The notes under the pieces are model-generated. The model saw only the letters and a list, made by a program, of their open reading frames with translations. It was not told where the DNA came from and made no database searches. A stretch of DNA of 5,474 nt from Xanthobacteraceae bacterium (lineage in GTDB: Bacteria; Pseudomonadota; Alphaproteobacteria; Rhizobiales; Xanthobacteraceae), in contig JASHSY010000002.1 in the NCBI GenBank assembly GCA_030040825.1, positions 1 to 5,474 on the forward strand. Reading direction: 5' to 3'. Shown in pieces: positions 1 through 5,418 of this stretch (position 1 is the stretch's first letter; the number at the start of each line of letters is the position of its first letter). Position numbers and translations under genes: made by a program.

Positions 1-488
1 GCGCCGACATTCATTTCCGCCGTGAATTTTTTCGGCTGCCGCTTGCCGTCGCCCTGTTCCAGCGGACGGCCTTCCGCTTTCCACTTCGGCAAGCCGCCGT
101 CGAGGATGAGAACGTTCTCGGCACCGAACAGGCGGAAAGTCCACCACACCCGCGGCGCCGAATAAAGTCCGGCACTGTCGTAAATAACGATGGTGTCGCC
201 ATCGCCGATGCCAAGCGCGCCAGCTGCCTCGCCGAATTGCGTTGTGCCGGGCAACATGTGCGGTAACTCGGTCGAATGGTCGCTGACCGTGTCGATATCG
301 AAGAATACAGCGCCGGGAATGTGGCCGGCGCGGTATTCGGCCGCGACGTCACGTTTCTCGCCCACTGCGGGATAGGAGCCATCGACCACGACGAGGTTTC
401 GGTCGCGCAAGTGCTCGGCGAGCCATTCGGTCGAGACCAGCCAGCGGCTGGTCGGGGAGGGTTTGGAGCTGTTTTCGGGTCTAAGCAT
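1..488 (-). CDS. sseA: Sulfurtransferase, SseA/3-mercaptopyruvate sulfurtransferase type (3' end cut by window edge)
   Basis: This is the N-terminal 162 residues of a two-domain rhodanese-family sulfurtransferase; the frame is still open at base 1. Enzymes of this family move sulfane sulfur from 3-mercaptopyruvate or thiosulfate to cyanide or thiol acceptors in the cytoplasm. Visible family motifs are the opening WLVSTEWLAEHL (16-27), VVDGSY (34-39), RAGHIPGAVFFDID (53-66), SDHSTELPHMLP (69-80), YDSAGLYSAPRVWW (103-116) and LDGGLPKW (129-136). Together they make up the non-catalytic first rhodanese domain. The second domain, with the active-site cysteine loop, lies outside the window, so mercaptopyruvate and thiosulfate specificity cannot be told apart; full-length members usually have about 280 residues. 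The ATG at 488 is chosen because an in-frame TGA lies only three codons upstream (497-499 region), leaving no other normal start. No strong Shine-Dalgarno is seen (GACGGA, five bases before the start, is weak). It follows the cysteine synthase gene by 38 bp on the same strand, so co-transcription is likely. Confidence 0.9.
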   Translation of the reverse strand, partial: MLRPENSSKPSPTSRWLVSTEWLAEHLRDRNLVVVDGSYPAVGEKRDVAAEYRAGHIPGAVFFDIDTVSDHSTELPHMLPGTTQFGEAAGALGIGDGDTIVIYDSAGLYSAPRVWWTFRLFGAENVLILDGGLPKWKAEGRPLEQGDGKRQPKKFTAEMNVG

Positions 489-511
489 GGCAATCCGTCA
501 CGATAACGCGC

Positions 512-523
512 TCGCGGCCGCGA
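512..523. repeat. 12-bp perfect palindrome in the cysK-sseA spacer
   Basis: TCGCGGCCGCGA reads the same on both strands and lies inside the 38-bp gap between the two minus-strand genes. No T-tract follows it on either strand, so an intrinsic terminator is not supported. In RNA it cannot form a useful hairpin because it has no loop. It may be chance in GC-rich DNA, or a protein site. No function is assigned. Confidence 0.3.
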
Positions 524-526
524 TGT

Positions 527-1558
527 TCAGGCAAAAGGAACTTTGATTTGCGAGCGGCGCTCAAGCCAGGTCGGGACCGGCAGCTTCTTCTCGCGCAGGA
601 ACTGCGGGTTGAACAGCTTCGATTGGTAGCGCGTACCGTAGTCGCACAGGATGGTAACGATGGTGTGGCCGGGTCCGAGTTCCTTGGCCAGACGGACGGC
701 GCCGGCAATGTTGATGCCCGATGAGCCGCCGAGGCACAGGCCTTCGTGCTCGAGCAAATCGAAAATGATCGGCACCGCCTCTTCGTCCGGTATCTGGTAG
801 GCGATATCGATCGGCGCCCCTTCCAGATTTTTGGTAATGCGGCCCTGACCAATGCCTTCGGTGATCGAAGAGCCTTCGGATTTCAGTTGTCCGGTCGTGT
901 AGTAGCTGTAAAGGGCGGCGCCCATCGGATCGGCGAGCGCAATACGCACCGCCTTGTTGTACGATTTGAGCGCAATCGCGACGCCGGCGAGCGTGCCGCC
1001 GGTGCCGACGGCGGATACGAAACCGTCGACCTTGCCGTCGGTCTGCCGCCAGATTTCCGGCCCGGTCGTTTCGATGTGGCCCTGTCGGTTGGCGACATTG
1101 TCGAACTGGTTGGCCCAGATCGCGCCGTTCTTCTCGGTCTTGGCGAGTTCCGCGGCGAGCCGGCCGGACAGCTTCACGTAATTGTTCGGGTTGGAGTAAG
1201 GCACGGCCGGCACTTCGACGAGCTCCGCACCGCACAGCCGCAAAGTATCCTTCTTCTCGCTGCTCTGGGTTTCCGGGATGACGATCACCGAACGGAACCC
1301 CATGGCGTTGCCGACGAGTGCGAGCCCGATGCCGGTATTGCCGGCGGTGCCTTCGACAATTACGCCGCCGGGCTTGAGCGTGCCGTTTTTTACCGCATCC
1401 TGAATGATGAATAACGCGGCGCGGTCCTTGACCGATTGGCCTGGATTCATGAACTCGGCTTTGCCGAGAATAGTGCAGCCGGTGGCGGCGGATACACGCT
1501 CCAGCTTGATCAGCGGCGTGTTGCCGATGGCCTCGACGATGCCCTCACTGAACTGCAT
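527..1558 (-). CDS. cysK: Cysteine synthase, CysK/CBS-like PLP fold-type II enzyme
   Basis: The 343-residue protein belongs to the cysteine synthase (O-acetylserine sulfhydrylase) family, which makes cysteine from O-acetylserine and sulfide using pyridoxal phosphate in the cytoplasm. The N-terminus has the family signature VEAIGNTPLIKLE (8-20). NPGQSVKDRA (38-47) carries the Schiff-base lysine, K44. TAGNT (71-75) is the substrate carboxylate loop, GTGGT (185-189) is the phosphate-binding loop, and GGSSGIN (277-283) holds the serine expected to contact the PLP ring nitrogen. The segment CDYGTRYQSKLFN (305-317) is typical of the CysK/CBS group. It is somewhat longer than E. coli CysK (about 323 residues), with a short basic C-terminal tail and TAGNT in place of the common TSGNT. 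ATG 1558 is preferred over the TTG five codons upstream (1573) because GAGG lies nine bases before it and homology starts there. It heads a likely operon with the sulfurtransferase gene. Cystathionine beta-synthase or CysM-like substrate use is possible, but the catalytic core is clearly intact. Confidence 0.93.
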   Translation of the reverse strand: MQFSEGIVEAIGNTPLIKLERVSAATGCTILGKAEFMNPGQSVKDRAALFIIQDAVKNGTLKPGGVIVEGTAGNTGIGLALVGNAMGFRSVIVIPETQSSEKKDTLRLCGAELVEVPAVPYSNPNNYVKLSGRLAAELAKTEKNGAIWANQFDNVANRQGHIETTGPEIWRQTDGKVDGFVSAVGTGGTLAGVAIALKSYNKAVRIALADPMGAALYSYYTTGQLKSEGSSITEGIGQGRITKNLEGAPIDIAYQIPDEEAVPIIFDLLEHEGLCLGGSSGINIAGAVRLAKELGPGHTIVTILCDYGTRYQSKLFNPQFLREKKLPVPTWLERRSQIKVPFA

Positions 1559-1567
1559 CGACCACAA

Positions 1568-1571
1568 CCTC
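1568..1571 (-). promoter_or_regulatory. Shine-Dalgarno GAGG that sets the cysK start
   Basis: On the minus strand GAGG is followed by nine bases and then ATG at 1558. This favours that ATG over the in-frame TTG at 1573, which would place the GAGG inside the coding region. It touches a segment (1571-1577) that can pair with the upstream hairpin arm. Confidence 0.55.
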
Positions 1572-1597
1572 AAAGGGCGGCGACCCTAAACGACTAA

Positions 1598-1615
1598 ACC
1601 CTTGAGAACAAGGGT
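1598..1615. promoter_or_regulatory. Perfect inverted repeat in the divergent intergenic region, cysK leader
   Basis: ACCCTTG-AGAA-CAAGGGT is a perfect 7-bp inverted repeat with a 4-base loop. It lies 39 bp upstream of the cysteine synthase ATG and 165 bp upstream of the divergent GGDEF gene, inside the 222-bp gap 1559-1780. It could be an operator for a dimeric regulator or an RNA hairpin in the cysK leader. A second short pair, AGGG (1574-1577) with CCCT (1584-1587), lies between it and the gene. No convincing -35/-10 pair was found in this gap for either gene; TTGCTG with a 17-base spacer to TCTACC on the minus strand is only a weak match. Confidence 0.4.
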
Positions 1616-1780
1616 AGATCGAATGCGCCCGAAACCAGCAAGTTCGCCGAAACCATAACGTCGCATGGCGCGTGCCGACGCGCGCCTATTCACCGATTGT
1701 TTCTAGCCACGGCCGTAATCCCGAACCTGGGGGGATTTCCAGCGGTCGCAAGCGGGTAGCGGTTTGCCTGGTGGAGCGCG

Positions 1781-3025
1781 ATGAACCTCGACGTCAATAC
1801 GCTGTTTCTCGTGACGATTTACGTGGAAGCAATCCTCGGATTGCTGCTGCTATTCGCCTGGGCACAAAACACCGCGATCATCGCTCTGGCATGTTGGGGC
1901 TTCGCACATTTGTTGCGCGCCGGCTCGATCATGCTGTTCGGGCTTTACGGTTCGGTTTCCGACCTGATCTCGATCGATTTCGCCAATGTTATCCTATTCA
2001 CGGCGTTCGCGCTGACTTGGACCGGCGCTCGCCTGTTCGATCATCGTCCCATGCGGCCGGCGCTGATGTTTGCCGGCGCGCTGCTATGGCTTGTTGCCAG
2101 CCGCATACCGGCTTTCAACGATTCCTTCGAAGTCCGCATGCTGCTCTCGTCCGGCATCGTCACCGCTTACACCTGGGCTACGGCCTACGAATTCTGGCGC
2201 GGGCGCAGCGAGCCGCTCGTTTCGCGGTGGCCCGCGATCTTCATGCTGTTCGCGCACGGCTCGCTTTATCTTCTGCGCACGCCGATCGGCGCCATGCTGC
2301 CTTGGGTGCCGACCACCAACCAGTTATTCGAAAGCGTTTGGCTCACCGTGCTCAGTTTCGAGGGGCTGTTGTTCACGATTTCGATCGCCTTCATCCTTCT
2401 CGCTATGGCGAAAGAGCGCACCGAGCATCGCCACAAGACAGCGGCGCTGGTTGATCCGCTGACCGGCGTCGCGAATCGCCGGGCTTTCCTGCAGGACGGC
2501 GAGGCTCAGCTCAAACAGCAAGCGGCCGACCCACATCCGACCGCCGTCATGCTGCTCGATCTCGATAATTTCAAGTCGATCAACGATCGTTTCGGTCACG
2601 CGATCGGGGATCGGGTGCTGGAAATTTTTGCCGACGTGGCAAGCGGCTCGATGCGACATATCGATTTGTTCGGGCGCCTTGGTGGCGAGGAGTTCGCCGC
2701 CCTGCTGCGCGACAGCAATCGCGAGCGCGCATTGGCGGTCGCCGAACAAATCCGCATCGGCTTCGCCGAAGCTACCCGCGAGGTCGAGGGCAGGCCGGTA
2801 GGCGCAACAGTGAGCATCGGCATCGTCATCAGCCACGATGCGGTGCTTGACCTGTCCGCGCTCTTGGCACAAGCCGATCACGCGCTGTATCGCGCCAAGG
2901 ATTCCGGCCGCAACCGTATCGAAATAGCCTCGATCGAGCTGATCCTCGATCGTGCCCGACGTGGCGGAGGCGAGGTGATCGCGGTGGGCGCCCGAGGAAA
3001 GTCAGCGGCCAAGTCGGCGGCGTAA
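1781..3025 (+). CDS. Membrane-bound diguanylate cyclase (N-terminal membrane domain plus GGDEF)
   Basis: The 414-residue protein has a hydrophobic N-terminal half and a C-terminal GGDEF domain that should make cyclic di-GMP from two GTP in the cytoplasm. Hydrophobic segments lie near residues 7-28, 32-55, 62-81, 93-108, 117-138, 150-167 and 186-210, about seven membrane spans, with short loops and no recognisable periplasmic sensor domain. The GGDEF domain starts at DPLTGVANRR (225-234). It continues with the metal/GTP segment LLDLDNFKSIND (258-269; D260, N268, D269), the active loop GGEEF (301-305), and the late motif ADHALYRAKDSGRNR (365-379). An inhibitory RxxD site (RHID, 292-295) sits at the usual spacing before the active loop, so product inhibition is expected. 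The C-terminus (391-414) is a basic, Gly/Ala-rich tail. GGAG lies only four bases before the ATG, a rather close spacing. It is divergent from cysK and is followed 114 bp later by a REC-HPt gene that may be functionally linked. The signal it senses is unknown; I do not recognise the membrane domain as a named family. Confidence 0.92.
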   Translation: MNLDVNTLFLVTIYVEAILGLLLLFAWAQNTAIIALACWGFAHLLRAGSIMLFGLYGSVSDLISIDFANVILFTAFALTWTGARLFDHRPMRPALMFAGALLWLVASRIPAFNDSFEVRMLLSSGIVTAYTWATAYEFWRGRSEPLVSRWPAIFMLFAHGSLYLLRTPIGAMLPWVPTTNQLFESVWLTVLSFEGLLFTISIAFILLAMAKERTEHRHKTAALVDPLTGVANRRAFLQDGEAQLKQQAADPHPTAVMLLDLDNFKSINDRFGHAIGDRVLEIFADVASGSMRHIDLFGRLGGEEFAALLRDSNRERALAVAEQIRIGFAEATREVEGRPVGATVSIGIVISHDAVLDLSALLAQADHALYRAKDSGRNRIEIASIELILDRARRGGGEVIAVGARGKSAAKSAA

Positions 3026-3109
3026 GCGACGTTCCAGCACACGTATTTCTACGTATGCGACCGTCGCGATGATTTTAAGAGAACGGTGACGTGCGACTGA
3101 TGCAATTCG

Positions 3110-3131
3110 CCCGCTTTGCGATGCGAGCGGG
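3110..3131 (+). promoter_or_regulatory. Hairpin over the ribosome-binding region of the REC-HPt gene
   Basis: CCCGCT (3110-3115) and AGCGGG (3126-3131) are perfectly complementary around a 10-base loop, and the stem could grow by one G-U pair at each end. The 3' arm ends eight bases before the ATG at 3140, exactly where a Shine-Dalgarno would be, and GAGCGGG is the only purine-rich candidate there. It could mask the ribosome site. No T-run follows, so a terminator for the upstream GGDEF gene is unlikely. The rest of the 3026-3139 gap shows only a 5-bp hairpin, ACGTA-TTTC-TACGT, and no clear promoter. Confidence 0.4.
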
Positions 3132-3139
3132 TCGTGCGC

Positions 3140-3805
3140 ATGATCCATCTTCACGTTCTCCTCGTCGATGACGAAACCAATACGCGGCAGGCGGTGGAAA
3201 CGGCGCTGTCGCTCGATCCGTTCTTCACGGTGCGCGATTGCGCTTCGGGGGCGGAGGCGCTGACGGCGGCAATCACCTGGCGGCCCGATCTAATTCTCCT
3301 CGACGTCATGATGGCCGAGCTGGACGGTCCGGCTGTCGTGGCGCGATTGCGTTCCGATAAACGCACCGCGCCCATCCCGGTGGTCTTCCTGACAGCGTGC
3401 CGGGATACCGCCGAGCACCGGCGTTTCAAAGCGCTCGGCGCCGCCGGCGTGATAACCAAGCCATTCGATCCGCGCGCGCTCGCCGGCGAAGTCCGCCGCT
3501 TCGTTGCGCTGGAAAATGTGCTGTTGCCGGCGCGCGAAGGCTTTTTGCGGCGTCTCAAAGAAGATGCCACCGCACTCTCAGCCTGGCGCGCGCGACTGGG
3601 GCGGAAACCCTCGGATATCGCTATGACGCGCATCAACGAGATCGCGCACTCGCTGGCAGGCGCCGGCGGAACTTACGGGTTTGCCGGCATTAGCTGCGCT
3701 TCCGCCGCGCTGTCCGCCGCGGCCGAAAATCATCTCGCCGGGCGGGCAGAGCCGATCGAGGTCGAGCGGGCGCTCAACCGGCTACTCGAACGGATTTCGC
3801 TTTAG
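3140..3805 (+). CDS. Response regulator with receiver (REC) and histidine phosphotransfer (HPt) domains
   Basis: The 221-residue protein joins two phosphotransfer modules and has no DNA-binding or catalytic output. The receiver domain (about 4-122) shows the acidic pair D10-D11 in LLVDDE, the phospho-acceptor D55 in LILLDVMM, the switch threonine T85 in FLTA, and K107 in ITKPFDP. The second half (about 130-221) is mostly helical. It contains AHSLAGAGGTYGF (169-181), an HPt signature in which H170 is the expected phosphorylated histidine. The protein may therefore pass phosphate between a histidine kinase and another receiver, within the protein or between proteins. No kinase gene is in the window. 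ATG 3140 is chosen because HVLLVDDE starts right after it, as usual for receivers; GTG 3134 and TTG 3116 are in-frame alternatives that add two or eight residues without homology value. The preceding membrane diguanylate cyclase gene is on the same strand 114 bp away, close enough for a shared transcript but not proof of one. Confidence 0.9.
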   Translation: MIHLHVLLVDDETNTRQAVETALSLDPFFTVRDCASGAEALTAAITWRPDLILLDVMMAELDGPAVVARLRSDKRTAPIPVVFLTACRDTAEHRRFKALGAAGVITKPFDPRALAGEVRRFVALENVLLPAREGFLRRLKEDATALSAWRARLGRKPSDIAMTRINEIAHSLAGAGGTYGFAGISCASAALSAAAENHLAGRAEPIEVERALNRLLERISL

Positions 3806-3860
3806 CGCGCCACGGCGCCTGAGGTGGGGTTCCTGCATGGGTCGCTTTCGGCTGCAACAG

Positions 3861-3889
3861 TTCATCTTCATGAGCGGGTTTGCTAGGCT
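3861..3889 (+). promoter_or_regulatory. Weak candidate promoter before the M24 peptidase gene
   Basis: TTCATC (3861-3866) and TAGGCT (3884-3889) are separated by 17 bases and lie 36 bp before the peptidase ATG. Each hexamer matches the sigma-70 consensus at only about half its positions. The 120-bp gap 3806-3925 contains no convincing terminator for the preceding gene: GC-rich short complements follow its stop, but there is no T-tract. Confidence 0.25.
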
Positions 3890-3912
3890 ACGCGCACATA
3901 GCCGCCCCCGCC

Positions 3913-3917
3913 GGGAG
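3913..3917 (+). promoter_or_regulatory. Shine-Dalgarno GGGAG of the M24 peptidase gene
   Basis: GGGAG is followed by eight bases and then ATG at 3926. The good spacing supports that start. Confidence 0.55.
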
Positions 3918-3925
3918 ATCCGATC

Positions 3926-5107
3926 ATGCTCGACACCGTCACGCGCCACGCTGCTGCGCCATTCGACACCGCCCGGCTCGACCGGCTGATGGAGGAGGCC
4001 GGCATTGACGTTCTCTTCGCTACGTCGAAGCCCAACGTGCAATACCTGCTCGGCGGCCATCGGTCTTTCTTCTTCGACACCATGGATGCGATCGGCATCA
4101 CGCGTTATTTGCCGGTCGTCGTTTACGCGAAGGGTGCGCCGCAGAAGGCCGGCTATTTCGGCCATCGCATGGAGGGCTACCAGACCGAGATCAAGCCGTT
4201 CTGGGTATCGGAGACCAACACCAGGAGTTCCGGTGCGGTCGACGTAATGCAGCGTGCCGCCGATTACGTGCACAAGGTTATGGCAAAGCCCAAACGCATC
4301 GGCATCGAACTTGCATTCATCCCCGCCGCGTCGGCGGACGCGCTGCGCAAAGTATTTCCGGACGCTGAAATCAAGGATGCGTTATTCGTGCTGGAGCGAC
4401 TGCGCGCGCGCAAGACTCCGGAGGAGTTGGAACGGCTCCAGCGCGCTTCCGACCTCGTCATCGATTCCATGCTCGCGGTTTTCGCGGGCCACGGTCCGGG
4501 CGCAACCAAGCAAGAACTGGCGGAGGCGTTACGCCGAGAGGAAACGGCGCGCGGTCTTTATTTCGATTATTGCCTGATCGCCGCCGGCGCCAGTCACAAC
4601 CGGGCGCCGTCCGAGCAGCGCTGGGAGAAGGGCGACCCGCTGTCAGTCGATTCCGGCGGCAACTACCATGGTTATATCGGCGATCTCGCGCGGATGGGCG
4701 TCGCCGGCGAGCCTGACGGGGAGTTGATTGATCTGCTGGCCGAGGTCGAAGCGGTGCAGCAGGCGGCGTTCAAGCCGATCCGCGCCGGCGTCAATGGCTC
4801 GGAGATTTACGCTTGCGCCGAAGGCGTATTGAAGAAATCAAAATTGCACAACCATTATGAATTTCTTGCGCACGGCATGGGCCTCGTCAGCCACGAGGCG
4901 CCCCGGCTGACCAGTACGGGCCCGGTGCCGTATGACGGTTACGATGCGGACAGGCCGCTCGAAGACGGAATGGTGATTTCAGTCGAGACCACGCTGCTGC
5001 ATCCGCGCCGTGGCTTCATCAAGCTGGAAGATACCGTCGCGGTCACGACGACCGGCCACGAAATCTATGGCAACCGTGCCCGCGGCTGGAACCGCGCGGG
5101 CGGCTAG
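3926..5107 (+). CDS. M24 family metallopeptidase (Xaa-Pro peptidase / creatinase-like)
   Basis: The 393-residue protein has the two-domain layout of the M24B group (prolidase, aminopeptidase P, creatinase). An N-terminal creatinase-type domain (about 14-155, opening with RLDRLMEEAGIDVLFATS) is followed by the pita-bread catalytic domain (about 165-378). All five dinuclear metal ligands are visible: D242 and D253 in VDSGGNYHGYIGDLAR, H316 in HGMGLVSHEAP, E354 in SVETT, and E368 in KLEDTV. H323, in the HxxGxxxHExP motif, and H224 in GASHNRAP match the conserved substrate-site histidines. Such enzymes usually use Mn, Co or Zn to cut next to proline; creatinase relatives share the fold, use no metal, and lack these ligands, so a true creatinase is unlikely. 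There is no signal peptide, so it should be cytoplasmic. The start is supported by GGGAG eight bases upstream. The exact substrate cannot be told from motifs. It ends 3 bp from the stop of a convergent gene and has no obvious link to the signalling genes upstream. Confidence 0.92.
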   Translation: MLDTVTRHAAAPFDTARLDRLMEEAGIDVLFATSKPNVQYLLGGHRSFFFDTMDAIGITRYLPVVVYAKGAPQKAGYFGHRMEGYQTEIKPFWVSETNTRSSGAVDVMQRAADYVHKVMAKPKRIGIELAFIPAASADALRKVFPDAEIKDALFVLERLRARKTPEELERLQRASDLVIDSMLAVFAGHGPGATKQELAEALRREETARGLYFDYCLIAAGASHNRAPSEQRWEKGDPLSVDSGGNYHGYIGDLARMGVAGEPDGELIDLLAEVEAVQQAAFKPIRAGVNGSEIYACAEGVLKKSKLHNHYEFLAHGMGLVSHEAPRLTSTGPVPYDGYDADRPLEDGMVISVETTLLHPRRGFIKLEDTVAVTTTGHEIYGNRARGWNRAGG

Positions 5108-5110
5108 AAC

Positions 5111-5356
5111 TTATTCGGCCGGCAAAAACGGCGCCTGGGCACGCACCGCGCCGTAGCGGCGATTGCGCTCAAGTTCTTCGATGTCGCGGCGCAGTTTGTG
5201 CGAATATCCAAAATAAGTGAGGCCGCCCGTAACCCAGCATGCAGCCGCAATACCAAACATCGCCGGATCGGTCTCCGGAAATAACGTCTTGATCGCAACG
5301 CACGAGAGCCCCCACCCGATCAGAACAATGACTGCTCGCGGTAAAAGGTAAGCCAT
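5111..5356 (-). CDS. Small two-span membrane protein of unknown function
   Basis: The 81-residue protein has two hydrophobic segments (about 4-24 and 32-51) joined by a short loop with PETDP. A charged C-terminal part follows, HKLRRDIEELERNRR (53-67), which may form a short cytoplasmic helix, and then an uncharged end. I do not recognise a family. ATG 5356 is chosen because AGGGG lies eight bases before it (5365-5369) and the membrane segment begins at once. The frame stays open upstream to 5461, but the extra 35 residues look like translated non-coding DNA (Pro/Ser/Arg-rich, no motif). The gene is convergent with the M24 peptidase gene, with 3 bp between stop codons. Membrane topology, codon use like the neighbours and a good ribosome site make it a likely real gene, though only homologues would settle it. 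Confidence 0.7.
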   Translation of the reverse strand: MAYLLPRAVIVLIGWGLSCVAIKTLFPETDPAMFGIAAACWVTGGLTYFGYSHKLRRDIEELERNRRYGAVRAQAPFLPAE

Positions 5357-5400
5357 GATTCGCGCCCCTGCTGAATATGGGCGCGATGGTGCTGGTGCAT

Positions 5401-5418
5401 GGTTACCGAGAGGTAAAC
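5401..5418. promoter_or_regulatory. Imperfect inverted repeat upstream of the small membrane protein gene
   Basis: GGTTACC-GAGA-GGTAAAC pairs at six of seven positions (5402 with 5417 is the mismatch) around a 4-base loop. It lies 44 bp upstream of the ATG at 5356. It could be an operator or a leader hairpin. No clear promoter hexamers accompany it, and the rest of 5357-5474 shows no gene that can be supported. Confidence 0.25.

Noticed and set aside
11..493. Minus-strand reading frame of 160 codons offset from the sulfurtransferase
   Set aside because: Its translation is Ser/Arg/Pro-rich without motifs, whereas the adjacent frame starting at 488 shows continuous rhodanese motifs. It is a shadow frame.
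561..1235. 224-codon minus-strand frame overlapping cysK in another phase
   Set aside because: Extremely Arg-rich composition and no motifs; typical of a frame-shifted reading of a GC-rich gene.
746..1414. 222-codon plus-strand frame antisense to cysK
   Set aside because: It lies wholly opposite a well-supported gene, its protein has no recognisable domain, and long antisense frames are common in GC-rich coding DNA.
1672..2454. 260-codon plus-strand frame beginning before the GGDEF gene
   Set aside because: Arg/Ala/His-rich, with no membrane or domain signal, and it overlaps the membrane half of a clear diguanylate cyclase in another phase.
2324..2881. 185-codon minus-strand frame opposite the GGDEF domain
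   Set aside because: Fully antisense to the catalytic domain, with no recognisable family.
3035..3060. ACGTA-TTTC-TACGT stem after the GGDEF gene as a terminator
   Set aside because: Only five AT-rich base pairs and no following T-run; too weak for an intrinsic terminator.
3782..4273. 163-codon minus-strand frame across the gap before and the start of the M24 gene
   Set aside because: Mostly antisense to the peptidase N-terminus, no motif and no good ribosome site seen. The gap 3806-3925 is better read as an upstream region.
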